From CAYJDR01 sp964368965 (lineage in GTDB: Bacteria > Chrysiogenota > Deferribacteres > Deferribacterales > Mucispirillaceae), in assembly GCA_964368965.1 (NCBI GenBank), contig CAYJDR010000023.1, forward strand, positions 1-38,922: 38,922 bases of DNA. The letters run 5' to 3'. Made by a program: the position numbers and the translations under genes. Of this stretch, positions 7,267-17,900 are shown in pieces. Under the pieces are notes generated by a model, which worked only from the letters and a program-made list of their open reading frames with translations, ran no database searches and was not told the DNA's origin. The stretch's first letter is position 1, and each line of letters starts with the position of its first letter.

Positions 7267-9294
7267 CTATTCGTCATCTTCATCTTTAAATTTGTTGTAA
7301 ATAGCTTGCACAGTTTCCTGTATTTCTAAGAAGCATTCTACAAGCTCTGGGTCAAAAGCGACTCCTGCTTCTTCTTTCAATATTTCAAGTGCTTTCGAGT
7401 CTTCCCAAGCTTCTTTATAGCTACGCTTTGACACCAGTGCATCATATACATCAGCAATAGATGTGATCCTTGCAGATAATGGAATATCAGCACCACTTAA
7501 CACACCTGCACCATCGCAACCTGTATAGCCTGTGCCATTCCACTTTTGGTGGTGATGTAGCGCAATTTCGTGCGACATGGAGTCGATAAATAAATTTGAA
7601 CCCTTAAATAGATCTGAACCTATTGAACAGTGCTGTTCCATATATTTGCGCTCATCATCAGTCAGCTTGCCTGGTTTTTTAATGATAGCATCAGGGATAC
7701 CGATTTTACCAACGTCATGCAACATTGCAGCAAGCCTGATATTATCTTGATAGAATTTTGCTTTATCAATATCAATGTGATTTTTCTTCGCCCAGTACAT
7801 ATATAGCTCGGCAGCAACAGTACCAACACGTATAACGTGAGCACCTGTTTCCTTAGGATCTTTCAATTTACTCATTGCAAGCATACGCATGATTAACTCA
7901 ACTGACATTTGACCTTTTTGGATTGCGTTAGATGCAATAATACAAAGCAGCTTAACACGTTCAATCATCTTCTCTGAGAATGTTACAGGCTCACCATCTT
8001 CCAAACTGTTAATAAGCTGTAAAACGCCTATTACTCTTGCGTTTGTACCAATCAATGGTAGCGTCAGCATTGAGCATGTTCTATAGCCTGTAGACTCATC
8101 AAACGCTCTGTTAAATGAATAAGGAACGTCGTTTTCAAGGTCGTAGACATCTACAATATTTAATGATTCGGAGTTGTTTGCAACATAACCGGCTATAGAG
8201 ATATTGTTTATAGGTATTTTTGCGCTCACATATAGATGCTTGTTGTCGCCACCTTTAAACAATGTATCGTTTTGAGTATACTCAAACGACAATATATCTT
8301 CGCCTTCAACGAGATAGATTGTACCAGCATCAGCACGGCAAATTTGGCGTGCTTCAGTTAATATAGTATCTAATATTGTTGCGACGTTGTAATACTTAGA
8401 AACTTTGCGTGTAAAGTCGCTTATCCAGTCTGACACTGATGTAGACTCAGGATAATAGCGCTTAGGAACTTCAGTAATTTCCATACCTTCAAACGCGAAC
8501 GATACTCTTGTTTCTGGTGGTTCGTTCTTGCGATAGCGTTTTGTAAGCTCTTCAATACGAGCATCATGATACTCTAACGTGTGGTGAGTAAATATGAGCT
8601 GTTTGATTTGTAAATCGTGCGTAAGCTCAAGCCATGTTTCTATCGGAGTGTGTCCCCAGCCTTTGCGAGTTTGATAGTCTTTCAACGTGTATGATGCATC
8701 AACAATCGCGATATCAAGCCCGTGCATAACCTCTGATAGTTTATCTGTGAATTCGTCTGTGTGTTCATGGTCACCACTGAAAAATAGTGAGCGCCCATTC
8801 TCATCAAGCCTATACCCCATGCTACCGCCAGGGTGATTACAGCTAACTGTTTGAACTTTTGTGTTGTTAATCATGAACGATGAATCTGGCTCAAACTCGT
8901 GCAGATAAATCATTTTAGAAAATAACTCTGGTGGTACTGGGTGCTGGCTAGTATCAAATAGCTTCTGCAATACACCTTTTAAACCTATACCGCCGTAGTT
9001 TTTAACAGCATAAATATTGATTGCCCAATCTTTGCGCAATAGTAAACTAAACCCTACTAAGCCTTGGATATGGTCCCAGTGAGGGTGCGTTAATAGCAAG
9101 TGTAGCTCTTTACGCTCTACATTCCTTGCTAATATATCTTCTGATAAGTTGTTGATGCCTGTACCAGCATCAAATATAATTATATCATTATTATCTGTAG
9201 TAACTTCAATACATGTAGTATTACAACCATATACAGCATTTTCAGGCTTGTATATGTACATACTTCCACGTATGCCCCACATTTTTGCTTTCAT
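7267..9294 (-). CDS. MBL-fold hydrolase - GAF - HD-GYP fusion protein
   Basis: A 675-aa cytosolic fusion. Residues about 1-270 form a metallo-beta-lactamase fold with THPHWDH, SCNHPGG, FSGDHEH and FTHHTLEYHD supplying metal ligands. About 300-450 is a GAF sensor domain. About 470-660 is an HD-GYP domain with LHDVGKIGIPD, EQHCSIG and IADVYDALVSKRSY. The metal-binding HD residues are kept, but the signature HHExxDGTGYP reads HHHQKWNGTGYT: the usual Glu, Asp and Pro are changed. It may therefore be a cyclic-dinucleotide or cAMP phosphodiesterase with altered specificity. It follows the CHASE2 cyclase by 10 bp, suggesting opposing steps of one signal. Domain calls are firm; the substrate is inference. 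Confidence 0.88.
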   Translation of the reverse strand: MKAKMWGIRGSMYIYKPENAVYGCNTTCIEVTTDNNDIIIFDAGTGINNLSEDILARNVERKELHLLLTHPHWDHIQGLVGFSLLLRKDWAINIYAVKNYGGIGLKGVLQKLFDTSQHPVPPELFSKMIYLHEFEPDSSFMINNTKVQTVSCNHPGGSMGYRLDENGRSLFFSGDHEHTDEFTDKLSEVMHGLDIAIVDASYTLKDYQTRKGWGHTPIETWLELTHDLQIKQLIFTHHTLEYHDARIEELTKRYRKNEPPETRVSFAFEGMEITEVPKRYYPESTSVSDWISDFTRKVSKYYNVATILDTILTEARQICRADAGTIYLVEGEDILSFEYTQNDTLFKGGDNKHLYVSAKIPINNISIAGYVANNSESLNIVDVYDLENDVPYSFNRAFDESTGYRTCSMLTLPLIGTNARVIGVLQLINSLEDGEPVTFSEKMIERVKLLCIIASNAIQKGQMSVELIMRMLAMSKLKDPKETGAHVIRVGTVAAELYMYWAKKNHIDIDKAKFYQDNIRLAAMLHDVGKIGIPDAIIKKPGKLTDDERKYMEQHCSIGSDLFKGSNLFIDSMSHEIALHHHQKWNGTGYTGCDGAGVLSGADIPLSARITSIADVYDALVSKRSYKEAWEDSKALEILKEEAGVAFDPELVECFLEIQETVQAIYNKFKDEDDE

Positions 9295-9304
9295 TTATAT
9301 ACCT

Positions 9305-11536
9305 CTATTTGCTCGCATATTGCCATACGCCGTTCCAGTCCTCTGGTGGCGCTTGCTCTAGTTCGATACACCTCTCTAAGTAAATGCCATAGAGCACTGA
9401 TGTATCAAGGTCTTTATATCCATCAACTAATTGTTGGTAAATAAGCTTAGCTTCGCTAAACTCACCATTATAATATAGTTGATATGCTTTTTCATGCAAC
9501 TGTAATTCTTCTTTTCGTAAATTCGCAGCGTCGTGCCTTATTGGATAATAAACAGCTACTGCTTCTGTTTTACCTTTAACTTTTATTCTATCAATCGTTA
9601 AGTAATGGTAGTCATCAGGATATTTTGACATAGTCGATTCGCCAACAACTAGCGTTATGCCATACTTAGAGCATAACCCCTCTAACCTTGAAGCAAGGTT
9701 TACGTTATCGCCAATGATTGTATAGTCAAGTAATTCTTCTGATCCCATGTTTCCAACATAAACTTTACCAGTGTTCACACCAGCGCCCATTTTTAGCTGT
9801 ATACCATAGCGCTCTTGAAGTGATACGTTAAGCTTAGCAAGTTCAACTTGCATTTCTATACCTGTTTCTATCGCATATTTCTCATGCCCTTCAACATCAA
9901 GTGGTGCGTTCCAAAACGCCATGATAGCATCACCAATAAATTTATCTAGCGTACCATAATTGTTTTTAATCAACAATGTCATTGGTGTAAAGTATTCATT
10001 TAACATCTCGACAATCTGATCCGGTTTTAGTTTTTCAGAAATTGTTGTAAAGCCCCTAATGTCTGTAAACATGATTGTAACTTCACGCTCTGAGCCCTTA
10101 AAGATGTCGATACCACTAGCAGCGATTTGCGAAACAACAACAGGTGATACATACCTAGAAAACGCGCCTTTAATTTTTCGCTTCTGGATAGACTCAAATA
10201 TGAACTGCACAAAAAGTATAACAATACTTTCTAGCGCAACCGTTAGCGCAATATATAATGGTGAGATAAAGAAGCCAGCATTAAATGCCTCTTGCCCAGC
10301 AACCCACACACCCACAAGCAACGCAGATGCAATGATTAATGAGAAATATGCAGAAACCCTGCTCAAAATAAGCGCAAGCAATACACCAATAAGCAATATG
10401 CCAATAACTTGCATACCTGGCGTCCAGATAGGAACAGACATAAAATGCTGTGTAAGAATATTATCAACAACAGATGCGTGCACCTCAATACCTGGGTAGT
10501 GCGCTTCATATGGGTTAATCCTGATGTCTAATAAGCCTGGCGCAGAACTACCAACGAAAACAACTTTACCAGCTAAATCCTCAGGATTATGCCTGCCAAA
10601 AATGATATCGGCAGCAGAAATATATGGATAAACCCCACGGCCGCCCTTAAATCTAACGAAAAATGTACCATCAGCCTCAAGAGGAACTTCTGTTGCACCA
10701 ACTTTAATGCCTGTGATGCCATCAATATCCGTTTTTACAACTGCTGTATTTTTACCATACGCCTTTATGAGCGACATAAGTGATAAGTTAGGGTAAACCT
10801 TTGTACCGTTATCAGTTTCTAGCGCCATAACGAGTGGAATTTTCCTAATAACGCCGTCACTATCAGCTGTAGCGTTAATATAACCTACTGTTGCAGAGTT
10901 TAACAATGATGCGATAGGTGTCGTAAGTGAGTTACCCTTTAGTAAGTTTGTTTCAGGCGGTACAGCATTTTCAGTTGCTAATATTGCCATATTTAACCCA
11001 TCAGGGATGACTACATTGTCAATGCTTGTGTTAGAGCCATTATCGTTATTTGCGATAAGTGGGCCAAAGTTGATATACATACCCATTACTGAGTTTGTTT
11101 GAGAAAGTATAGATGCAAAATATTCATCATTGTCGATGAATTCAGGTGGAATACCATCAAAGTTTGCTTCAATACCGTAAAACTTGTTTAAGTTTTCTTG
11201 GATATGTTTAGGTGATGAACGGTCGACTTCTGACATAAGTATGTCGAACCCTACTGACGCAGCGCCAGAGTTCACAATGCCTGCAAGTAGCTCAGCATTC
11301 AAATATCTAGGCCATGGCCATTGCCCAATTTCAGCAAGGCTCGCCTCATCAATATCTACGATAGCGACGCCGCCAGATGATTCCACCTTTTCGCCCAAGC
11401 GTAAATATGTGTCATATATCTTATTATCTACCCACTGTGCTAGTGTTGGCTTAAATACATAAAACACAACAACTAACACAGATATAACTAGCCCAATGAC
11501 TAGAAAATAACCAATGTGGAGTTTTTTATCACCCAT
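9305..11536 (-). CDS. CHASE2-domain membrane adenylate cyclase (class III)
   Basis: 743 aa. One N-terminal membrane helix (YFLVIGLVISVLVVVFYVF), a large extracytoplasmic CHASE2 sensor (about 30-345, with AIVDIDEASLAEIGQWPWPR and FVGSSAPGLLDIR), about three more helices (375-455), then a class III cyclase domain (about 480-670). Both metal-binding Asp residues are present (MFTDIRGF and GDAIMAFW). The purine-selecting positions read Lys in LDKFIGDA and Thr in DYTIIGDNVN, the usual combination for ATP, so cAMP is expected. The C-terminus resembles a short TPR-like tail. It is the middle gene of a three-gene unit: 15 bp after the TPR/barrel gene and 10 bp before the HD-GYP fusion. Confidence 0.93.
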   Translation of the reverse strand: MGDKKLHIGYFLVIGLVISVLVVVFYVFKPTLAQWVDNKIYDTYLRLGEKVESSGGVAIVDIDEASLAEIGQWPWPRYLNAELLAGIVNSGAASVGFDILMSEVDRSSPKHIQENLNKFYGIEANFDGIPPEFIDNDEYFASILSQTNSVMGMYINFGPLIANNDNGSNTSIDNVVIPDGLNMAILATENAVPPETNLLKGNSLTTPIASLLNSATVGYINATADSDGVIRKIPLVMALETDNGTKVYPNLSLMSLIKAYGKNTAVVKTDIDGITGIKVGATEVPLEADGTFFVRFKGGRGVYPYISAADIIFGRHNPEDLAGKVVFVGSSAPGLLDIRINPYEAHYPGIEVHASVVDNILTQHFMSVPIWTPGMQVIGILLIGVLLALILSRVSAYFSLIIASALLVGVWVAGQEAFNAGFFISPLYIALTVALESIVILFVQFIFESIQKRKIKGAFSRYVSPVVVSQIAASGIDIFKGSEREVTIMFTDIRGFTTISEKLKPDQIVEMLNEYFTPMTLLIKNNYGTLDKFIGDAIMAFWNAPLDVEGHEKYAIETGIEMQVELAKLNVSLQERYGIQLKMGAGVNTGKVYVGNMGSEELLDYTIIGDNVNLASRLEGLCSKYGITLVVGESTMSKYPDDYHYLTIDRIKVKGKTEAVAVYYPIRHDAANLRKEELQLHEKAYQLYYNGEFSEAKLIYQQLVDGYKDLDTSVLYGIYLERCIELEQAPPEDWNGVWQYASK

Positions 11537-11551
11537 TATACGTCCGTTCTA

Positions 11552-12877
11552 TTAAAAATAGTAATTCACCGCTGCGCTAATAACATGTTGATCATAGTCG
11601 TATATCGGTGAGTTAGATATGTTATGGTCATATGAATAGTTAGCAATAGCTGAGAAACCTTTCATAAAGTGCCATGTCGCTGATACGCCTACTGATACAA
11701 GCACATCGTTGCGGTTATCTGTTTCAAGTACTGTTGCTGGCGCTTTATATAAAGAATAATCAGCGCTTACAGATGGCTCAACAAAAACTGAATAAGGCAG
11801 AGTTTGAGTATAGCTTAATGAAGCACCAAACTCGTTATATGTCAGCCTTTCAATCTTAGCATCTTTTAAAGAATAACCAAGTTCAAGTGTTGCAAAACCT
11901 TTATCATAAATTGTATAATTTAAACGCTCAGATATATCGAATGTGAAGCCATCGCTATCAGAGCTTGTTTCATATGTTTTACCTTCAAAATTAACAGTAG
12001 TGCGTGAGAATAAACCAAACGGTAGCGATGCGTTCAACCTAGCTTCAACACCATAGCCATATACACTGCTCATAAAGTCATAAGTTGTGTAGTTACCTTT
12101 AGCAAGTATATCTACATAAAACTTAGTAAACGCAAGCCTTGCACCAGCACTTAAGCCAACCCATAAAAAGTTGTTTTGAGTAACTTCTTTGTTAGAAAAG
12201 AACTTAGAATAAACACCTAAATCGGCAATAAACATTGCAGAGTTGTTGTTTGGGTCAAACTTTTCAACTAAGTTCAGGAACGAACTTGCTGTAAATGTCG
12301 GTGACGCTTTAGGAAGTGATGCGCCTGAAACAGTAAGTGGCAAACCACCAAGTACGATATCTTTAGCAATTACGCCATAGTTTACGTTAGTATCATAGCC
12401 AACACCTAAGCCAACCATACCTGAAAAGAATGTTGTTTCAAGGCTATTATCGACAGATGCTATGTATGAGTCGATATCAACTCTGTCACCAGCGCCTTTC
12501 TCTTTCGCAGTCATTAGCAAGCTTTTTGCTTTATTGTAGTCTTTTAGTGAGTTGTAAACAGCTGCAAGTTCTATATATAATAGTGAGCTATTTGGATTGT
12601 TAGCGATAGCTTTTTCATAACCCATGATTGCTTGGTTATATCTTTTTGCACCGTATGCTGCACGACCAATAGCAACATACAATGATTTATCGTCTGGTTT
12701 TTCACGGAACAAAGTCATTAATAAATCATATGATTCTATAAATTTGCCATCATTATATAACCCCATTGCCTGTTGCTTTTGTTGGTTATACTCAGCATCT
12801 GACATTGTTTGTGCGAAGCAAACAGAACTAACAAGAACCATTAAAACTGTAACAATCATTGATTTTACAAGCCTCAT
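11552..12877 (-). CDS. TPR-repeat outer-membrane barrel protein
   Basis: I choose the ATG at 12877 rather than the longer frame from 12919. It gives a clean signal peptide (MRLVKSMIVTVLMVLVSSVC then FAQ) and has agagggtg just upstream. The 441-aa protein then has TPR repeats (about 25-140: IGRAAYGAKRYNQAIMGYEK, ELAAVYNSLKDYNKAKSLL) followed by a long beta-rich part starting GLGVGYDTNVNYG and ending in Phe (VNYYF), consistent with an outer-membrane barrel. The layout recalls surface-protein assembly factors with TPR plus barrel, but I do not see enough to name one. It heads the operon with the CHASE2 cyclase and may pass an envelope signal to it (inference). Confidence 0.75.
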   Translation of the reverse strand: MRLVKSMIVTVLMVLVSSVCFAQTMSDAEYNQQKQQAMGLYNDGKFIESYDLLMTLFREKPDDKSLYVAIGRAAYGAKRYNQAIMGYEKAIANNPNSSLLYIELAAVYNSLKDYNKAKSLLMTAKEKGAGDRVDIDSYIASVDNSLETTFFSGMVGLGVGYDTNVNYGVIAKDIVLGGLPLTVSGASLPKASPTFTASSFLNLVEKFDPNNNSAMFIADLGVYSKFFSNKEVTQNNFLWVGLSAGARLAFTKFYVDILAKGNYTTYDFMSSVYGYGVEARLNASLPFGLFSRTTVNFEGKTYETSSDSDGFTFDISERLNYTIYDKGFATLELGYSLKDAKIERLTYNEFGASLSYTQTLPYSVFVEPSVSADYSLYKAPATVLETDNRNDVLVSVGVSATWHFMKGFSAIANYSYDHNISNSPIYDYDQHVISAAVNYYF

Positions 12878-12917
12878 ACGACACCCTCTTAATGTGATAT
12901 TTTTATACACTTGTTGC

Positions 12918-12946
12918 ATTATATAACGATACTATGCAATACGCAA
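12918..12946 (-). promoter_or_regulatory. Promoter for the TPR/CHASE2/HD-GYP operon
   Basis: On the minus strand a perfect TATAAT (12918-12923), 17-bp spacer and a weak -35 TTGCGT (12941-12946), 41 bp upstream of the chosen start. Confidence 0.55.
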
Positions 12947-13087
12947 GTATAAATAAACAATAAATTAATTAAAATTTTAATATAGAGAAACGTTTATCTT
13001 GAACTATTTTCTCTTTTAACTAGTCTTTTACAAAAATATGGAATAACATATAGCATATCACAAATAAAAAGCGAGGTTACTTACATC

Positions 13088-14602
13088 ATGAAGTATATGC
13101 ACATACTACTAATAATATTAGTACTTTCTGTCAGCAATGTTTACGCAGGCTCTAAGGCAATTCTGTTTGAAGTGTTCCCAAATTCCGCAAAAGTGGTATT
13201 TGAAGCGAACACCTCAGATAAGTCACCCATAGTTATCCCTGGTTCATTTCAATCGAACACTATCAAAATCATAGGCACTACTGGAAATGTTGATATCAAA
13301 CAATTCAGCATAAAATCTATGACTGATGACACTACCGTCCCAGCGTTTCTCACTAGCTTGAAAAAGCAAATCACAGATACTGAAAACAAGCTAAACACTG
13401 TAAACTCAAAAATCAATGGTTTAGAGTTAGCAGCTATCATGTTAGACAACATGGATGCTAGCAAAATCGCAGCAAAAGATTTAGCAACATTCATAGCTAA
13501 TGTCTCTAAAATGCGTGAAAAAAACGCTTATGATATCGAAAAATTGAAACTTGAGCAACGCACAATCACAGCATCACTTAAAACACTAAACGACACATAT
13601 AAAATGTCGCTACCACGCAACTGGAACAAATCTACACAAATAGACATCATAAGCACAGGAACAGGAACAGTGCTAATTGAAGCGTACACTATGGACGCAT
13701 CATGGCAACCAAGCTACAAATATGATTTAAACACAAATACAGGCAACATCACAGCCACATTACAAGCAAAAGTTGCACAATCAACTGGGCTAAACTGGGA
13801 TGGCAAATTCATCTTCTCTACAAACAGACACACAAGCGCTATCAATGCCGATAAACTGCCAACACTTATCGTGGATATCGCAACAGAATACACACCAATG
13901 CCAATCATGAACAAAGCTGACACTATGGAACTAGCTTATGAAGCGGCAGAGGTTTCACCATCAGCTGGCAGGGTTGAGTCAAATTCATACGACACAGCAC
14001 TTAGCAAGAATTATATATTAAATACAAAATTAACTAGTGGTGCGAACTTATCAGTTGTTACGCTTGATAACTTCGTACTTAAAGCAGATATCACAACAGT
14101 TGCAGTGCCTGAGCTTAGCCAAAATGCATCAATCAACGCAACTATCAACCAATTACCACTAGCGATATTGCCAACTGAAGCTGACTTATTTGTCAACGGC
14201 GAGTACTCTCAAACAACTTGGACTGGTAAATTTGTAGCAGGCGATGAAATGTCATTAGCTTTTGGTGCGAACAACAACATATCACTTAACAAAAGACAAG
14301 CGATTACAACAAACTCTAGCGGTTGGACAAAAGGCTCTAAAGAGTACGGCTACACTATCACTATAACTAATGGAACAAACAAAACTGAAAACATTAATGT
14401 AGTTGACAGAATACCATACTCCGTAAACTCTGAAATTGAAGTGACAAACGTAAAAATATCGAACAACGGAACAGTTAATAAACAAGGTAAAATTGAATGG
14501 AATATAACACTTGAACCTAAGAAAACTGTCACTCTTGATGTAAGCTATACAATCAAGCACCCATCAGACGAAAAGATATTCACACGTGACGCATACAACT
14601 AA
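13088..14602 (+). CDS. DUF4139-domain (mucoidy-inhibitor-like) periplasmic protein
   Basis: A 504-aa product with a signal peptide (MHILLIILVLSVSNVYA) and a layout matching DUF4140/DUF4139 proteins: an N-terminal beta part (KAILFEVFPNSAKVVFEA), a central coiled-coil of about 100 residues (ITDTENKLNTVNSKINGLE...), then a beta-rich half with the telltale W-x-P-S-Y motif in MDASWQPSYKYDL and LNWDGKFIFST. Members are envelope proteins of unknown biochemical role, some linked to exopolysaccharide phenotypes. It is a single gene, transcribed away from the signalling operon, ending at a terminator 15 bp downstream. Confidence 0.8.
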   Translation: MKYMHILLIILVLSVSNVYAGSKAILFEVFPNSAKVVFEANTSDKSPIVIPGSFQSNTIKIIGTTGNVDIKQFSIKSMTDDTTVPAFLTSLKKQITDTENKLNTVNSKINGLELAAIMLDNMDASKIAAKDLATFIANVSKMREKNAYDIEKLKLEQRTITASLKTLNDTYKMSLPRNWNKSTQIDIISTGTGTVLIEAYTMDASWQPSYKYDLNTNTGNITATLQAKVAQSTGLNWDGKFIFSTNRHTSAINADKLPTLIVDIATEYTPMPIMNKADTMELAYEAAEVSPSAGRVESNSYDTALSKNYILNTKLTSGANLSVVTLDNFVLKADITTVAVPELSQNASINATINQLPLAILPTEADLFVNGEYSQTTWTGKFVAGDEMSLAFGANNNISLNKRQAITTNSSGWTKGSKEYGYTITITNGTNKTENINVVDRIPYSVNSEIEVTNVKISNNGTVNKQGKIEWNITLEPKKTVTLDVSYTIKHPSDEKIFTRDAYN

Positions 14603-14617
14603 ACACGCATAAAAAAC

Positions 14618-14650
14618 AACCCCTTTGGTATAACAACTAAAGGGGTTTTC
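14618..14650. terminator. Bidirectional terminator between convergent genes
   Basis: Stem AACCCCTTT (14618-14626) / AAAGGGGTT (14639-14647) with T-rich sequence on the plus side and an A-run (14611-14616) giving a T-run on the minus strand. It serves both the DUF4139 gene and the small minus-strand gene ending at 14669. Confidence 0.85.
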
Positions 14651-14668
14651 AATAATCTAAATTATAAC

Positions 14669-14866
14669 TTATTTCTTTATTGGCTCTGTTCTAAAGATTG
14701 CATCTTTTAAAGATGATGAATTATTCTTGCTTGAATTCAAATCTAAAAGCACAAAATCACGCTGATAATTACAACTGCCTTTATCAGGATTACTCAAGTA
14801 ATACACCTTGTTTCCTTTGCACAATTCTTCGTTCTTACGATTGCTAGTTAGATGAATATACGCCAT
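14669..14866 (-). CDS. Small hypothetical protein (65 aa)
   Basis: A 65-aa basic protein (MAYIHLTSNRKNEELCKG...) with two cysteines and no recognised domain or signal peptide. Evidence that it is real: a strong ribosome site (aaaggggg) placed 5-6 bp before the ATG, a good promoter at 14896-14923, and a shared terminator. No function can be assigned. Confidence 0.6.
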   Translation of the reverse strand: MAYIHLTSNRKNEELCKGNKVYYLSNPDKGSCNYQRDFVLLDLNSSKNNSSSLKDAIFRTEPIKK

Positions 14867-14895
14867 AGAGCCCCCTTTGTTCAGATGATAATATT

Positions 14896-14923
14896 ATTGT
14901 ATACCCAATAATAATTATTTCAA
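14896..14923 (-). promoter_or_regulatory. Promoter for the 65-aa gene
   Basis: Minus strand TTGAAA (14918-14923), 16-bp spacer, TACAAT (14896-14901), 29 bp before the start codon. Confidence 0.55.
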
Positions 14924-14943
14924 TAGTTTTTTATTTGTGACTA

Positions 14944-14980
14944 GGCAAAAAATAAGGCCCCGTATCATATACGGAGCCTT
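14944..14980 (-). terminator. Rho-independent terminator after the RND pump genes
   Basis: 12-bp stem AAGGCCCCGTAT (14954-14965) / ATACGGAGCCTT (14969-14980) with one mismatch and a 3-nt loop, followed on the minus strand by TTATTTTTTG. It is 6 bp after the permease stop. Confidence 0.9.
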
Positions 14981-14986
14981 AAGTTC

Positions 14987-17900
14987 TTATTCTTCAATGG
15001 CTTCTTTCTTGCCAAATAATTTTTCTGATATGCCCATAATCAATTTAAAGAAGTATGGAACAAATAACGGCGCAAGCACAGTTGCAAAAACCATACCGCC
15101 GATAACCGCTGTACCGATAGAATGCCTACTGTTTGCACCAGCACCAGTACTGATAGCTAGAGGGATACAACCAACGATAAACGCTAGCGACGTCATAATA
15201 ATCGGACGGAAACGCAACCTAGCCGCCTCAACTGCCGCATCTGCCAAGCTTAAGCCTTCATGCTTATATTTCTCAACAGCGAACTCAACAATCAAGATAG
15301 CATTCTTGGCAGCAAGACCAACCAATGTAACAATCGCCACTTGGAAGTAGATATCATTCATCAAGCCCCTGCCCCATGTAGCTAACACTGCACCCAATAG
15401 CGCAAACGGAACAGCGCTCACAACTGTGATAGGCAAGCTCCAGCTCTCATATTGTGCAGCTAGGATTAAGAATACCATAATCAATGCCAGCGCAAATACT
15501 AGCAACGTGTTACCAGATGTTTCACGCTCCTGATAAGATGAACCAGCCCACGCTAATGTATAGTTAGGTGGCAACACTTGCTTGGCAACTTCTTCAACAG
15601 CAAGCATAGTATCTGCCGATGTATAACCAGGGTTTGGCGAACCTAAAAACTTAACAGCTGTAAAGTTGTTAAACCTTAACATCGTTTGAACACCTGCCTC
15701 CATCTCTACTTTCAATATAGCAGATAGTGGAGTCATTGTACCTTGTGCATTTCTAACAAACACATTGCTGAAATCTTCAGGCGAATCTCTATATTGTGCA
15801 TCTGCTTGAGCAAATACCCTAAACGTTCTACCATATAGGTTGAAGTCGTTCACATAAGCCGTACCAAATGTCGACTGCATTGTCGAGAATACGTCATAAA
15901 CATTTATGCCCATTTTATTAACAATTTCCCTATCGACAGACAACCTCATTTGCGGCTGTGTCATCGAGAAAGATGTATTAAGTCCTGTGATTTCAGGCCT
16001 TTGAGCTAATGCACCTTGGAATTTCTGTATAACTTGTGCCATTTCAGCAGTGCTGTCGCCCGCTCTATTTTGCACATAAACTTCAAAACCACCTGTGATA
16101 CTTAAACCTTGGATTGGTGGAGGATTAAACGCAATTGCATAACCTTCAGGCAAGCTCATACCAATCCCCATAAACTTACGCACGATAGCCTCAACTGATT
16201 GATTTGGCTCTGTACGCATATCCCAGTCTTTCATAGTGATAAACATTGTCGCATAGTTAGGCGCAGCAGCACCACCAATTAAGTTAAAACCAACAATCGT
16301 TGAAACATTCTCAATAACATCATCTTGTGATAATGCTTGCTGTAAGCGATTAGCAACTTTATTAGTTCTATCCATAGTTGCACCGTTAGGTAGCGCTAGG
16401 AAACCTACTGCAAAGCCTTGGTCCTCTTGCGGAACTAAACCTGATGGCAACTTTGTAAGAACAGCGGCACTGCTTGCACACACTATTAAGAATAATAGGA
16501 TAGAAACAACACCACGGTTCACTAAAAACTTAACAATAGCAACATACCAATTAGTAGACAATTCAAAGAATTTATTAAATGCTCTAAACGGCGCGCTCGG
16601 CTCATGATGCCCTGACTTTAACAAAGTAGCACATAATGCTGGCGTAAATGTAAGTGCAACAATACCTGAAATTACAACCGAAATAATGATTGTGATAGAG
16701 AATTGCTGATACATTACACCTGCAAGCCCACCCGTAAACGCGACAGGTAAAAACACCGCAGACAACACAAATACAATCGCAATAACCGGTTTCGCAACCT
16801 CACGCATTGCAGCATTTGTGGCCTCTTTTACACCCTTACCGTCAGCCATGTGTCTCTCAACGTTTTCTAAAACGATAATTGCATCATCAACAACCATGCC
16901 GATAGCAAGCACTAAACCAAACATAGTCAACGTGTTTACAGAGAAGCCCAGCGCAGCCATACCTGCAAAAGTACCAATGATAGATACTGGCACAGCAATA
17001 GTTGGAATAATAGTTGCACGCCAATTTTGCAAGAACAAGAATATAACAAGGACAACTAAAACAAGCGCCTCAATTAAAGTCTTAACAACCTCTTGAATCG
17101 AAATCTCAATAAATTTTGTAGTGTCATATAATACATCTAATGCTAAACCATCAGGTAGATTTAGCGATAATTCAGCCATTTTCTCACGCACAGCTGCTGC
17201 CGTATCAAGCGCATTCGCACCTGGTGATAAATATATCGCAATAGCAGTGTTTGGTTGGCCATTAGATGTAGATTTAATAGCATAAGACTCACCACCAAGC
17301 TCTACCCTAGCAACATCCCTTAGATATAGTATAGAGCCATCAGGCGCCGTACGCACGATAATATCTTCAAACTCTTCAACCGTTGAAAACCTTCCATTAG
17401 TGACCAATTGCCACATAACTTCAGTATTTGGTGTTGTAGGCTCTGCACCAAGTGAACCAGCTGCAAATTGTACGTTTTGTTGCTGTACCGCGCCAATAAC
17501 CTCTGCTGATGAAACACCATATTTAGCCATCTTCGGCGTATCTAACCACAACCTTATAGAATAATTCTCTCTAGAAAATGTCTCTGCACCACCAACACCA
17601 GGCGTCAGTTTTAGTGCGTCAAGAACGTTTAAGTTGATATAGTTACTGATATAAATCGTATCATATCTATTATCCGGTGATGACATACCTAATAGCAAGA
17701 TAATGTTCGTCGAGCGCTTCTCTACAGTGACACCTAAGCGTTGAACCTCTTGAGGTAGTGACGCTAGTGCTAACTGCACACGGTTGTTTACATCAATTAA
17801 CGCTTGGTCTTCATCAGTACCAATGTTAAACACGACACTAATTGATGTTGATCCTTCACTACTTACTGATGACATATATATCATGTTATCAACACCATTG

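Noticed and set aside
12878..12919. Upstream extension of the TPR/barrel gene
   Set aside because: It would put 14 residues before the signal peptide; the ATG at 12877 has the better ribosome site.
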